NCBI RefSeq assembly: GCF_029407905.1
Contig: NC_073632.1
Span: 59,788,464 to 59,852,463, forward strand
DNA from: Bubalus kerabau
Lineage: Eukaryota > Chordata > Mammalia > Artiodactyla > Bovidae
Length of the DNA stretch: 64,000 nucleotides
Direction of reading: 5' to 3'
The position numbers and the translations under genes are program-made. The notes below the pieces were generated by a model that saw only the letters and a list, made by a program, of their open reading frames with translations, did not search any database and had not been told where the DNA came from. Shown here in pieces: positions 1-11,400 of this stretch. Within the stretch, counting starts at the first letter, position 1; every line of letters begins with the position of its first letter.

Positions 1-3000
1 TGCATAAGATACTTAGAAATGGGTCTGGTATATAGTATATACTCAACAAGTGATATCACAACTCACCAAATTGTTTACAATTTCTGAGGGCTAACATTTA
101 AAAAAAATATCGATTTACACAGTTGTCATTTTCTGACAAAAGACACACAAATAAATTGACAGAGATGAAAATTTCTGAATCTAAATTAAGGAAAAAATCT
201 ATTCTATGATTTCTTGTATAACAGTGGCTAAAATTTTGAAGCTAAGTTTTGTAAAGACACAGACTGTATTTCAAGTAGGTGATTCTTGTATTGATCTTCC
301 ATAAATCCTGATAGCATAACATAACCGTAAGTCATAAATCAGTGAAGAGATTTCTGACAAGATTCAGGATAATAGGTCCTAGGCACTTTGCTTTAAGATG
401 ATTTAACTTCTATGAGGTGCAAACTCAAAAAGTTTAAATGAATAGAAAGTAAACATACCTATTAAACTCTGAAATATCAGGTTCAATTTGTCATATAGAC
501 TTGTCAAAAAGTGCTAGATCATAGTTGATTCACCACTGAATCTTCTAACAATTAAGGTGTTTGTTGGCTAAAATTCTAGTATATGAGAAATCAATACCAC
601 ATTGTTTAACAAATTTAAAAACCAAATTATTTTTCACATAGGAAAAGAGTCAGTTCACTTATGTGTGTGAGTAGCATGGACCATTTAATATATAATCAGA
701 CAAAATGAAAGAGGTAAAGAGACCATGAGAGAGAGAGAGAGACTTTCTTTACCTATGAAAAATTATTACTAGTCTTCTTTCAATTAGAAGAAAACACAGA
801 TATTATGACAAACAAAAATATCAGCATGAGAAAGTAATAACAAATTAATTTGGTAAAATAGACAGATTTAGAACATTAAAACACAAACAAGACTCTTTTA
901 GAGATAGCCAGTAGGATTGAAAGCAGCATTTGACTGCTAAAGAGAAATCTTATTCTTACTTTGGCAAACTTCAAGAAGGGCTTACTTCCCCAGTGACAGA
1001 TCAAATTCTCATAGTTCAGCTATCTGTAAAAACAAACCTACTTTTCTTCCAAAGTCATTTCTACAGTAATTCAGAATCTGAATATATTTTATTACTCAAT
1101 GAATTAAAATTAATGCTAGTCTTACAAATTTTTCCAAACCTAAGAACTTCAAATTCTATAGATGTGTATAAATCCATAAAACTTAATGTAGCTTCTACTT
1201 TTATAGAATATAAGCTCTATAAGTGTTGTTCCTCCTTTGGTTTAGACCACCACTGAACTGTTCTCAGGAAGAGGGTAGATTATAAATTACTAACTTGTTC
1301 CTGTGAGAAAAACTGGGGTAATTTTTACATTATAATACTTTAATGTTTGTGCTGTCTTTTATAGACGTCATCTTCATTAGGATTTATGGTATCTGAAACT
1401 CTGAAATGTCCCAGGAGTAGGAATGGAAGTTCTGAGGGCTTTTATATGCTTCCTGTTGCTAAGGTAACCACATCCTTGATATCAATGTGTTCAACATGTC
1501 ACTCTCATTTTGTGTCTGGCTCTCAGAGACCCAGCACTGGTGCATGGCATCAAAGAAATACAAGAAAAAAAAAAACAAGACAAAAGACATATGGAACTGT
1601 TTCATCTTTAAGATAGCTTTTTTAAAATAATAAACTCTCTCAAGTTAGTGCTGAAATTCTTAAATTCCTACATTGGGTTAATAAAGGTATTTAATGATAA
1701 ATTAAGAACTAGTGTACAGTATATAAGTCTTCAATAGATAAGAGTTTTAAACACTGCCAGGAAATTTTTAAAAAAGTTTATACATGATCAACTGTAGAAT
1801 AACACTCACACATATACCAAAGCAAAGGAATATTGAATCAGTGTGTGAACTACTCAATAAACTCAATGAACTGTTATAAAAGGTTATTTTAACATTAGAT
1901 ATACTCATTATAAAGGTCTAAATATCAAAGTCAGTTCTACCATCAAAACTTTGATCAACATAAGGCATATTAAAGGCAGTTTATTTTTATGTGTTAAATA
2001 TGAAATGATCTATTAATATTTGATCACTATTTAAAGCAAAACTTTTTCTACATTCTGGCCCCTTTTAAAATGAAATATATTTCATTTTAGCTTAGTAAAA
2101 GAGCATATTTCAGCAATTTTTAAATCATCATTTATATACTATGAAAAATTAGAGATATGTTCTTAAGTCTCCAATTAAAATTTAAGCAAATGACCTTTGT
2201 GCACCTGTTATATAAATTTGATGGCGTAGCATACATTGCAAGAGATAACCAAAGATAATTAAGAAACACCAATCTTTTTCTTGAATGTTAGTCTATGCCT
2301 GCCTTTATCATTCCTGCTTTCAATTTTCAAGTTTTCACAATAAAATAAAATTTTAAGGTTTATCTCTGTCTCTATGTAGAGGTCAGAAACACAGCAACTT
2401 CTTTTGATTTAGAATAATGTCCAGGGCACAGCATGAACAGTGACCTAGCTTCCATCCTTCTCTTCTTTTGTAAGTTCCTGTCTCCCCAACAACCCATCAG
2501 CATCTGATAACTCCTTCCAGTCACTGCCTGCACAGATTGAGTCAAAGCTTAAATTGCTGAGTATTAAGTATAGAAAGGGCTTCAGTGTCACCCAGCAATG
2601 TTAATATATGGACAAATGGTCAAAGAGTGAATTGCATTATAGAGGACACTTCTTAATATAATATAAATATTGTATCATCATTTTAGCATCTAGGTCAGCT
2701 ACCACTGATGTTACATTTTTTTTCTTTAAAAAACAAAGGTTATTGAATAGCTTATGGCATAACAGTTCTAATCTAAATGGTTTTTAAAATACTGGAACAA
2801 AAGTATTAAAAAAAAAAACAAAACCCTAAATTGTGACCAATAGGTGCCAGGCCTACTGAACAGCATGGACAAAAGTGTACATTATCTCAAACTGAGAAGA
2901 AAATATTGATTTTCTTTATACCATGCATATATATCATCTGTTTTTATAATCAGAGACTATTAACAGCTACTATTAGGGAGCGTGAAAAATGAAGTTGATG

Positions 3001-3129
3001 AGTTTCAATGAAATTTTAGGAAAAGTGAGACTGGTATTAGTCATGGATTTTCAGACAGTGTCTAAGGTTATTTTTAAACAAAGGTAATATATTTTCTTTA
3101 TAAACTTGTAAAGATAATTTTATTCTGTT
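1..3129. other. Unique AT-rich sequence, no gene
   Basis: I see no gene and no repeat I can name here. The sequence is strongly AT-rich with a short GA run near 728-742. Two open frames exist on the + strand (930-1256 and 1386-1616), but neither shows a recognisable domain, a plausible start context or splice-like flanks, so they are read as chance frames. The part at about 2,380-2,640 is less AT-biased and could be older conserved or decayed repeat sequence; that is inference only. Confidence 0.6.
2067..2088. repeat. 22-bp perfect palindrome
   Basis: The 22 bases read identically on both strands with no spacer, centred on TATA-like AT sequence. In AT-rich DNA such short palindromes arise by chance. 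No promoter or terminator role is claimed. Confidence 0.8.
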
Positions 3130-3140
3130 ATAGATAAGTT

Positions 3141-3366
3141 GGGCTTCCCAGGTGGCCCTAGTGGTAAAGAACCTGCCTGCCAAGCAGGAGATGTAAGAGA
3201 CACTGGTTTGATCCCTGGGTTGGGAAGAGCCCCAGGAGGAGGGCATGGCAACCCACTCCAGTATTCTTGCCTGGACAATCCAACTGACAGAAGAGTCTGG
3301 TGGTCTACAGTCTATTGGGTCGCAAAGAGTCAGACACAACTGAAGCATCTTAGCATGTACACATGC
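3141..3366 (+). mobile_element. Bov-tA SINE
   Basis: A tRNA-derived ruminant SINE in sense. It starts with the GGGCTTCCCAGGTGGC-type head (A-box-like part), has the GTTTGATCCCTGGGT segment (B-box-like), then the ACCCACTCCAGTATTCTTGCC body shared with BovA, and ends in the AGTCAGACACAACTGA tail shared with BovB. It is flanked by near-matching direct repeats, ATAGATAAGTT at 3130-3140 and ATAGATAATT at 3367-3376, the TSD of this insertion. Divergence from the family norm is moderate. The open frame across it is not a gene. Confidence 0.92.
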
Positions 3367-3376
3367 ATAGATAATT

Positions 3377-4198
3377 GGTAAAGAAAATATTGTGAAAAAT
3401 TGGACGTTTATTAATCGCTTTTATGCATCTCATGATATGGCCCAATTTCATATTATTCAAGTAAAAGTCCCAGTAAAATTCAATGAAGAGGACACTTCTG
3501 TCTTTAGCTAAAACTGAAGAAAAGAGATCTGATTACCTAACTGATGGAAATAACCCAAAAAATGGACAAAAGGTAAAGGTTTTGAACACACTGGCTATCA
3601 AGTACTGATGGGCAGTGATCCCTGACAAACTGAAAACAAATGAGGTCCATGCTAAGGTTACCTCCAATTTAAAGCTTTGAGAGAGATTTTAGGTAGCAAC
3701 ACAGAACCTGAAAGAACCCTTGATGTGAATATCAGAGTTGGGAGTCTGAAGAGAACAAGACAAATTTGAAGGAAAGTGTATCAAAGATGAGAAAGATGCA
3801 TACAAAGAAAACACCAGAGATCTGGTGGAATACTTAACTGAGTACTAAGAAGGACATGGAAATTAAGAAAATATCCAAGGGTCAATAAAGAAGCACCCTA
3901 AAAAATTAAAAGAAACAATACTTGTGATCATTCAAGACCATGAGTTTACCTATGACCTCCCCTTAGCCTAGAAAAATTTATAATAAATGGGTACAGCATG
4001 GCTCACATGAGGGTTTTGTCTAAGTTAATCTAGCTCTAGATTAAAAGAAAAAAAGTGTTTCTGGTCCCACTTAAAAACACCTTTAAAAAAAAAGATGAAA
4101 TTTTTCTTAATACTTAAATAAGCACAAAAATATTCCTAAAAATATAAAAATATTCAGCATTCAAAAAGGTGAATTTTTACAATTTATAATCAAATAAA
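3377..4198. other. Unclassified sequence, no gene
   Basis: No family could be named. The part at about 3,480-3,960 is purine-rich on the + strand and reads like long-decayed coding or retroposed sequence (several broken frames rich in K, E and T), but I could not match it to a protein or repeat. It could be an old processed pseudogene or an ancient LINE piece. Confidence 0.4.
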
Positions 4199-4446
4199 GT
4201 GTCTGACTCTGTGCGATCCCATAGACGGCAGCCCACCAGGCTCCCCCGTCCCTGGGATTCTCCAGGCAAGAACACTGGAGTGGGTTGCCATTTCCTTCTC
4301 CAATGCATGAAAGTGAAAAGTGAAAGTGAAGTCGCTCAGTCGTGTCCGACTCCTAGCGACCCCATGGACTGCAGCCCAGCAGGCCCCTCCGTCCATGTGA
4401 TTTTCCAGGAAAGACTACTGGAGTGGGTTGCCATTGCCTTCTCCAA
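4199..4446 (-). mobile_element. Bov-A2 SINE (dimer), antisense
   Basis: Two BovA monomers in tandem, read on the minus strand, joined by the characteristic linker of AAAGTG-type repeats near 4309-4331. Each monomer carries the CCAGGCAAGAACACTGGAGTGGGTTGCC-like core (split here for length: CCAGGCAAGAACACTGGAG then TGGGTTGCC). The 5' end (GGAGAAGGCAATGG on the minus strand) directly abuts the L1 3' piece on the right. No clear TSD was seen. The overlapping frames at 4190-4450 are SINE shadows. Confidence 0.92.
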
Positions 4447-5035
4447 ATGATAAGAAAGACATTAACCAATTAAAAGTGATGTTTATAATAGCCAGGACAT
4501 GGAAGCAACCTAGATGTCCATCAGCAGATGAATGGATAAGACAGCTGTGGTACATATACACAATGGAGTATTATTCAGCCATTAAGAAGAATACATTTGA
4601 ACCAGTTCTAATGAGGTGGATGAAACTGGAGCCTATTATACAGAGGGAAATAAGCCAGAAAGAAAAACACCAATACAGTATACTAACGCATATATATGGA
4701 ATTTAGAAAGATGGTAACAATAACCCTGTATACGAGACAGCAAAAGAGACACAGATGTATAGAACAGTCTTTTGGACTCTGTGGGAGAGGGAGAGGGTGG
4801 GATGATTTGGGAGAATGGCCTTGAAACATGTATAATATCATATATGAAACGAGTCGCCAGTCCAGGTCCGATGCATGATACTGGATGCTTGGGGCTGGTG
4901 CACTGGGACGACTCAGAGGGATGGTATGGGGAGGGAGGAGGGTTCAGGATGGGGAACACGTGTATACCTGTGGCAGATTCATGTTGATATATGGCAAAAC
5001 CAATACAATATTGTAAATTTAAAAAATTTTAAAAA
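4447..5035 (+). mobile_element. L1 3' end (young ruminant type), 5'-truncated
   Basis: This is the C-terminal tail of ORF2 plus the 3'UTR of a ruminant L1. The segment around 4490-4700 encodes the typical late ORF2 block (ARTWKQPRCPSADEW then YTMEYYSAIKKN). The 3'UTR follows, with the GGGAGAGGGAGAGGGTGGGATG purine block and a 3' end resembling CAATATTGTAAATTTAAAA before an A-rich tail at about 5020-5036. It is heavily 5'-truncated, as most L1 inserts are. Frames at 4428-4706 and 4772-4987 are parts of it, not genes. Confidence 0.88.
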
Positions 5036-5965
5036 AACTGAAGCAGAATTGATGTTAGAAATAGCAAACACAGTTAATAAAATAATCATTATAACTTTAT
5101 TCCATATGTTTAAAGAGTTAAGTAGAGAGGTAGAGAATATATAAAACACCCAAATCAAGCTTCTAGATATGAAAACTCTAACGTCTGAAATGAAAAATAC
5201 ACTAGATGAGAGTACTTGTGGATTATACATTGCAAAAGAAGAGAAAAAAAAATACTGACCTTGAAAACATTGGAAAAGAAACTATCCAAAATGAAGCACA
5301 CAGAATAATAATTTTAAATTAAAAACAGTTCAATGTTTCTAGACTGTCATAACTCAGTGGTTTTTAGTATATTCATAGGTGGTGGTGGTTTAGTTGCTCA
5401 GTCATGACCAACTCTTGCTAGACCATGCCAGGCTCCTCTGTCCATTGGATTCTCCAAGCAAGAAAACTGAAATGGGTTGCCATTTCCTTCTCCAGGGAAT
5501 CTTCCTGACCCAGGAATTGAACCTGGGTCTCCTGCATTGCGGGCAGATTCTTTATTGAGATGAATACTGAAAACCATTGGATCATATAATTATTTGAATT
5601 CTGTGGCATATGAATTATAACTAGATAGAGCTCTTTAAAAAAATATAAGCTGTGACAACTTCAAGGGATGTAAGATATATGTGTAGAGTCCCCAAAAGAG
5701 ATAAGGGGGATGGAGGACAGAAAAAAAATGTAGAATAATGAACAAAAGTTTTCCAAAGTTTGTAAGAAGTTGAAATACAGCAATCCAATAAGCTCTAAAA
5801 ATTGCAAGTACAAAAATAAAGTGACGTCAAGACATATCATCACCAAATTGCTCAAAATTAGAGATTAGAGGAAAATCTTAGAAGCAGTCGGAGTTAAAGA
5901 AACATGGAGAGACATAGAGAGAAAAATAAAAGCAGATTTCTTATCAAAAACAATGTAAGCAAGAA
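5036..5965 (+). mobile_element. Old L1 ORF1 remnant, interrupted
   Basis: A diverged L1 ORF1 coding relic in sense, broken by a Bov-tA at 5382-5556 and then by the BovB at 5966-7665, and probably resuming at 7677-7715. Recognisable blocks are the GAAATGAAAAATACACTAGATG coiled-coil part (near 5187), the TGTGACAACTTCAAGGGATG and GAGTCCCCAAAAGAG part (5650-5700), the CCAAATTGCTCAAAATTAGAG part (5844-5865) and AAAGCAGATTTCTTATCAAAAACAATG (5929-5954). Multiple stops and indels mean it cannot be translated. It is older than the ruminant insertions in it. Confidence 0.75.
5382..5556 (-). mobile_element. Bov-tA SINE, antisense
   Basis: Minus-strand ruminant SINE: BovA-type body (CCAAGCAAGAAAACTGAAATGG) and the tRNA-derived part with GGGTCTCCTGCATTGCGGGCAGATTCTTTA at the right. 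The extreme tRNA head is missing. It sits inside the old L1 ORF1 relic, so it is younger than that L1. Confidence 0.88.
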
Positions 5966-6973
5966 TCACTGCAGTGCAGTCACTCAGTCGTGTCCGATTC
6001 TGCAACCCCATTGAATGCAGCATGCCAGGTTTCCCTGTCCATCACCAACTCCTGGAGCTTACTCAAACTCATGTCCATTGAGGTGATGATACCACCCAAC
6101 CATCTCATCCTCTGTCAGTCCCCTTCTCCTCTAGCTTTCAATCTTTCCCAGCATCAGGGTTTTTTTTCCTAAGGAGTTAGTTCTTCCCATCAGGTGACCA
6201 AAATATTGGAGTTTCAGCTTCAACATTAGTCCTTCCAATGAATATCCAGGATGGATTTCCTTTAGAATTGACTGGTTGGGTCTCCTTGCAGTCCAGGGCA
6301 CTCTCAAGTGTCTTCTCCAACACCACAGTTCAAAAGCATCAATTCTTCGACCCTCAGCTTTCTTTATAGTCCAACTCTCACATCCATACATGACTACTGG
6401 AAAAACCATAGCTTTGACTAGACAGACCTTGGTTGGCAAAGTAATGTCTCTGCTTTTTAATATGCTGTCTGGATTGGTCTTAGCTTTTCTTCCAAGGAGC
6501 AAGCAGCTTTTAATTTCATGGCCGCAGTCAACATCTACAGTGACTTTGGAGCCCCCAAATATAAAGTTTCTCACTGTTTTCACTGTTTCCCCATCTATTT
6601 GCCATAAAGTGATGGGACCAGATGCCATCTTAGTTTTCTGAATGCTGAGTTTTAAGCCAACTTTTTCACTCTCCTCTTTTACTTTAATCAAAAGGCTCTT
6701 TAGTTCTTCTTCACTTTCTACCATAAGGGTGGCATCATCAATGTATCTGAGATTATTGATATTTCTCCCAGCAATCTTGATTCCAGCTTGTGCTTCATCC
6801 AGCCCAGCATTTCTCATGATGTACTCTGCATATAAGTTAAACAAGCAGGGTGAAATATATAGCCTTGATGAACTTCTTTCCCGATTTGGAACCAGCCTGT
6901 TGTTCCATATCCAGTTCTAACTGTTGTTTCTTGATCTGCATATAGATTTATCAGGAGGCAGGTAAGGTGGTCT
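5966..6973 (-). mobile_element. BovB LINE, 3' half of a twin-primed insert
   Basis: Antisense BovB from its 3' end (5966) back to the block encoding the end of the RT palm. The longest frame (6131-6844) gives MFNLYAEYIMRNAGLDEAQA, then LRYIDDATLMVES, then YGCESWTIKKAE, which are RTE-type RT and C-terminal landmarks. The catalytic Y-A-D-D box reads YIDD (6734-6745). The 5' half of the same element follows in opposite orientation. An 11-bp TSD (10 of 11 matching) brackets the pair at 5955-5965 and 7666-7676. Confidence 0.93.
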
Positions 6974-7665
6974 GGTATATAAAGGACAGAAATTGTATGG
7001 ACCTAACAGAAGCAGAAGATACTAAGAAGAGGTTGCAGGAATACACAGAAGAACTATACAAAAAAGATCTTCATGACCCAATAAGCACGATGGTGTGATC
7101 ACTCACCTAGAGCCAGACATCCTGGAATGTGAATTCTAGTGGACCTTAGAAAGCATTACTACAAAGCTAGTGAAGGCAATGGAATTCCAGTTGAGCTATT
7201 TCAAATCCTAAAAGATGATGCTGTGAAAGTGCTGCACTCAATATGCCAGCAAATTTGGAAAACTCATCAGTGGCCACAGGACTGGAAAAGTTAGTTTTCA
7301 TTTCAATCCCAAATAAAGGCAATGCCAAAGAATGTTCAAACTACCACACAATTGTACTCATCTCGCACAGTAGCAAAGTAATGCTCATAATTCTCCAAGC
7401 CAGCCTTCAGTAGTATGTGAACTGTGAACTTCCAAACGTTCAAGCTGGATTCCAAAAAGGCAGAGGAACCAGAGATCAAATTGCCAACATCTGTTGGATC
7501 ACTGAAAAAGCAAGAGAGTTCCAGAAAAACATCTACTTCTGCTTTATTGACTATGCTAAAGTCTTTGACTGTGTGGATCACAGCAAACTGTGGAAAATTC
7601 TTAAAGAGATGGGAATATGAGACCACCTTACCTGCTTCCTGAGAAATCTGTATGCAGGTCAAGAA
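6974..7665 (+). mobile_element. BovB LINE, inverted 5' segment
   Basis: Sense-strand BovB from the linker region before RT (GACCTAACAGAAGCAGAAGA) through fingers and palm: VQAGFQKGRGTRDQIANI and FIDYAKVFDCVDHSKLWKIL (7417-7620). It ends at the same consensus point where the antisense half begins, with about 50-60 bases present in both arms. Read with the neighbouring arm it is one element whose 5' part was inverted on insertion. Stops and frameshifts make it non-functional. Confidence 0.9.
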
Positions 7666-7676
7666 GTAGGCAAGAA

Positions 7677-8998
7677 CAAATTTCCTTAAAATATTAAATG
7701 AAAGTATTTGTTTTAGAATTAGGTAGAATTAATCTTTCAATTTCATTCCTTTGTTTCAGGTCATTTTTGTTGCTCTAGGGTATTTGAATTTTCATATGGA
7801 TTTTAGAATTTACTCATTCAATTCAGGTCAGTTCAGTCACTCAATTGTGTCTGACTCTTTGCGACCCCATGAACCACAGCACACCATGCTTCCCTGTCCA
7901 TTACCAATTCCCGGAGTCAACCCAAACCCATGTCCATTGTGTCAGTGATGCCATCCAACCATCTCATCCTATGTCATCCCCTTCTCCTCCTGCCTCCAAT
8001 TTTTCCCAGCATCAGGGTCTTTTCCAATCAGTCGGTTCTTCACGTCAGGGGGCCAAAGTATTGGAGTCTCAGCTTCAACATTAGTCCTTCCAATGAACAC
8101 CCAGGACTGATCTCCTTTAGGATGGACTGGTTGGATCTCCTTGCAGTCCAAGGGACTCGCAAGAGTCTTCTCCAACACTACAGTTCAAAAGCATCAATTC
8201 TTCTGCACTCAGCTTTCTTTATAGTACAACTCTCATATCCATACATGACCACTGGAAAAACCATAGCCTTGACTAGACAGACCTTTGTTGACAAAATAAT
8301 ATCTCTGCTTTTTAATATGCTGTTTATATTGGTCATAACTTTCCTTCCAAGGAGTAAGTGTCTTTTAATTTCATGGCTGCAGTCACCATCTGCAGTGATT
8401 TTGGAGCCCAGAAAAATAAAGTCAGCCGCTGTTTCCACTGTTTCCCCATCTATTTGCCATGAAGTGATGGGACTGGATGCCATTAGTTTTCTAAATGTTG
8501 AGCTTTAAGCCAACTTTTTCACTCTCCTCTTTCACTTTCATCAAGAGGCTCTAAGTTCTTCTTCCCTTTCTGCCATAAGTGTGGTGTCATCTGCATATCT
8601 GAAGTTATTGATATTTCTCTTGGCAATCTTGATTCCCGCTTGTGCTTCATCCAGCCCAGGGTTTCTCATGATGTACTCTGCATAGAAGTTAAATAAGCAG
8701 GGTGACAATATATAGCCTTGGTGTACTCCTTTTCCTATTTGGAACCAGTCTGTTGTTCCATGTCCAGTTCTAACTGTTGCTTCCTGACCTGCATACAGGT
8801 TTCTCAAGAGGCAGGACAGGTGGTCTGGTATTCCCATCTCTTTCAGAATTTTCCACAGTTTACTCATTAATTTCTACAAAGAAGCCTATTGGGATCTTCA
8901 TTGGGATTGTATGGATCCTATAGGGCAGTTAGTAGAAAACTGACATCTTAATAAAATTAAATCTCCTGACCCATAGATATTATATGTCTCTCTATTTT
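7677..8998 (-). mobile_element. L1 fragments split by BovB
   Basis: Two L1 pieces flank the BovB at 7819-8858. About 7677-7715 resembles the continuation of the sense ORF1 relic. About 7735-7808 and 8869-8998 are antisense ORF2-like (GCTCTAGGGTATTTGAATTT; then TTTCTACAAAGAAGCC and TTGGGATTGTATGGATCC, resembling the usual antisense L1 ORF2 run). Both are short and diverged; the exact switch between the two L1 orientations near 7716-7735 is uncertain. Confidence 0.55.
7819..8858 (-). mobile_element. BovB LINE, 5'-truncated, with TSD
   Basis: Antisense BovB starting at its 3' tail (ATTCAGGTCAGTTCAGTCAC) and truncated inside the RT palm near CAGAATTTTCCACAG. Frames on the minus strand (8541-8867, 8178-8483, 7969-8178) cover KLWKILKEMGIPDHL, the intact YADD box, and the C-terminal YGYESCTIKKAE. 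A perfect 10-bp TSD, TTTACTCATT, lies at 7809-7818 and 8859-8868. Frameshifts separate the frames, so it is dead. The insertion is into an antisense L1. Confidence 0.95.
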
Positions 8999-9024
8999 TT
9001 AGGTATTATGAAATGATTGATAAT

Positions 9025-9215
9025 GACTTCGCAGTATTGGTTCATTGATTGTAACCAATGCATCACATTTTTTGGTGGTGGCAGAGGTTGTGGGTGGGAT
9101 GGGGAGAGAAGATGGACTAGGTGGTAAACTCTCTGTATTTTCCACTCAGTTTTTCTGTGAACCCAAAGCTTCTCCAAAAAGTAAAGTATATTAATAAGTT
9201 TTAAAAAGAATGATA
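9025..9215 (+). mobile_element. Old L1 3'UTR end
   Basis: Sense 3' terminal segment of an old L1: TATTGGTTCATTGATTGTAACC, a G-rich block near 9073-9110, then AACTCTCTGTATTTTCCACTC and CTCCAAAAAGTAAAGTATATTAATAAG, the usual end before the poly(A). It is short and diverged. Confidence 0.7.
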
Positions 9216-9680
9216 TTAAATCAACAACCTAACCGTTTATATTTAAAACTAGAAAAAAAAAAAAACTAAAATGAATGTAAGCAGAGAGAAAGAATTGAAA
9301 ACTTAGCAGAACTAAACTAGGTAGAGAAGAGAAATTCAGCCAAACCAAAAGGTAGTTCCAGAAAAAACAATAACGTTGGTAAAAAATTTAGCTAGATTGA
9401 TCAGGAAAAATAAGAGAAGACTCAAGTTCATCAACTTGGGAATTACAGAGAGAACATCACTAACAATCTTAGGAAATACAAGAGATTATAAAATGCTATG
9501 AAAACTAAACACCATAATTTAAAAACTTATGGTGGGAAAAAGCATCACTACAGAAGTTACTGAAAGACACAAATTATTGAAGTTCACTCAATAAGACACA
9601 GCAAATTTAAATAGGCCTGTAATAAGAAAAGGTGGAATTAGTAATTTAAAAACTACACACTGTTCTCAGTTCAAGATGAC
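9216..9680 (+). mobile_element. Old L1 ORF2 fragment
   Basis: Diverged sense L1 ORF2 between the endonuclease and RT: TTAGCTAGATTGATCAGGAAAAATAAGAGAAGACTCAAG (as two consecutive blocks) and ATAGGCCTGTAATAAGAAAAGGTGGAATTAG are recognisable. It contains many stops. The adjoining 3'UTR upstream belongs to a different L1, and the 5'UTR downstream to a third. Confidence 0.65.
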
Positions 9681-10249
9681 AGAAAAATCCATTACTCACC
9701 ACTTTCCACAGACACTAAATTTATAGCTATATAGAGAACAGTTAACTCTTAAACCCTAAAACCTAGCAGAGTAACCACTTCATGTCAGCAAAGAGAGGAG
9801 AATCAAATGGAAGTAGGCAGGCAAGTTTAAGACATAATAATCTCATCATAAATCCCATCCCCAGTGCAGTGACTTACAACTGGGAGGGAGCTCAAAACCC
9901 AGAACTTCTCCCTGAGAAGCAAAGTATTTATACCTAAAATCTGGCTCCCTAACTTCTGAGAACAGCCAGAGAGACAAGAGCCCAAAACATCTGGCTTTGA
10001 CAACCAGTGGAGTCATAGCCCACATGGTAAACCACAGAATGTGCCTTAGAGGGCCCATGAACAAACTGACCCACAGTAGGATCCGGAGCAGAAACAGTCT
10101 TTTGAAAGGTGCCCAGACTTTATGTGAAAGAGACTTGTTTTCCAAATTTAAAGCAATTGTCTAAGGGGCAGGTGCCTGCTGGGATACTCTCCAGGGACAG
10201 AAGCTGGTGGGTGACATTTTCCCACTTTCTCAATGTCTTAAGGTGCCTT

Positions 10250-11126
10250 AGTTCAGTTCAGTTCAGTTCAGTCGCTCAGTCGTGTCCGACTCCTTGCGAC
10301 CCTATGAATTGCAGCACGCCAGGCCTCCCTGTCCATCACCAACTCCCGGAGTTCACCCAGACTCACGTCCATCGAGTCAGTGATGCCATCCAGCCATCTC
10401 ACTCTCTGTCATCCCCTTCTCCTCCTGCCCCCAATCCCTCCCAGCATCAGAGTCTTTTCCAATGAGTCAACTCTTCGCATGAGGTGGCCAAAGTACTGGA
10501 GTTTCAGCTTTAGCATCATTCCTTCCAAAGAAATCCCAGGGCTGATCTCCTTCAGAATGGACTGGTTGCATCTCTTTGCAGTCCAAGGGACTCTCAAGAG
10601 TCTTCTCCAACACCACAGTTCAAAAGCATCAATTCTTTGGCACTCAGCCTTCTTCACAGTCCACCTCTCATATCCATAAATGACCACAGGAAAAACCATA
10701 GCCTTGACTAGATGGACCTTTTTTGGCAAAGTAATGTCTCGGCTTTTCAATATGCTATCTAGGTTGGTCATAACTTTCCTTCCAAGGAGTAAGCATCTTT
10801 TAATTTCATGGCTGCAGTCACCATCTGCAGTGATTTTGGAGCCCAGAAAAATAAAAGCAGCCACTGTTTCCACTGTTTCCCCATCTATTTCCCATGAAGT
10901 GATGGGACTGGATGCCATGATCTTCGTTTTCTGAATGTTGAGCTTTAAGCCAACTTTTTCACTCTCCTCTTTCACCTTCATCAAGAGGCTTTTTAGTTCC
11001 TCTTCACTTTCTGCCATAAGGGTGGTGTCATCTGCATATCTGAGGTATTGATATTTCTCTCGGCAATCTTGATTCCAGCTTGTTTTTCTTCCAGTCCAGT
11101 GTTTCTCATGATGTACTCTGCATACA
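10250..11126 (-). mobile_element. BovB LINE, 5'-truncated
   Basis: Antisense BovB with a canonical (TTCAG)n tail at 10254-10272 and truncation near the MYSAYK-equivalent block. The minus-strand frame 10409-11017 reads MAESEEELKSLLMKVKEESE through LFVNIQKTK-type RT thumb to YGYERWTVKKAE and LRVPWTAK. The YADD box sits near 11033, just outside that frame, next to a one-base deletion. It belongs to the BovB group whose C-terminus reads ISPGISLEGMMLKLKLQYFG, shared with copies at 30.7 and 35.6 kb. It lies within the L1 5'UTR. Confidence 0.94.
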
Positions 11127-11150
11127 AGGCCTTGCTAAAGCCAGCAGACA

Positions 11151-11400
11151 CCTTTTTTTTTTTTTCCTATCCTTTTCTCTTTTTTTTTCCTTTCCATGTG
11201 TGCCATATCTATTCTCCAACTGGCAGGTACCATCTTCTGCGCGCTCTCTCTGCTTAACTAAAGCTAAGGCAGGTGCCATCATTTTCTTCCACTTTTTATT
11301 TTCCTTTTTTTTCTTTTCTTTTTCTCTTTTATTCATTTAAAAAATTTTTTTTCTCTTTTTCTTTTTTCATTTACCTTTTTTTCATCAAGTGGCATCATCT
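11151..11400 (+). repeat. Pyrimidine-rich low-complexity tract
   Basis: Runs of T broken by C (T-rich on the + strand) interleaved with short unique pieces. It falls within the L1 5'UTR, directly after the BovB insertion. Opposed frames at 11106-11336 (K/E-rich) and 11273-11524 (F/S-rich) are artefacts of this composition. Confidence 0.8.

Noticed and set aside
930..1616. Two + strand frames of 108 and 76 codons as genes
   Set aside because: AT-rich chance frames with no domain, splice or promoter evidence.
4190..4450. Opposed frames of 68 and 83 codons, repeated in similar form near 18.6, 22.4, 24.5 and 40.7 kb, as a conserved small-protein family
   Set aside because: All coincide with Bov-A2 dimers; the similarity is that of the SINE.
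6131..6844. 237-codon minus-strand frame as a gene
   Set aside because: BovB RT and C-terminal sequence within a retroposed, inverted element; no promoter or host exon context.
10254..10275. (TTCAG)n arrays as CRISPR or regulatory repeats
   Set aside because: They are the standard 3' tail of BovB and occur at each BovB end.
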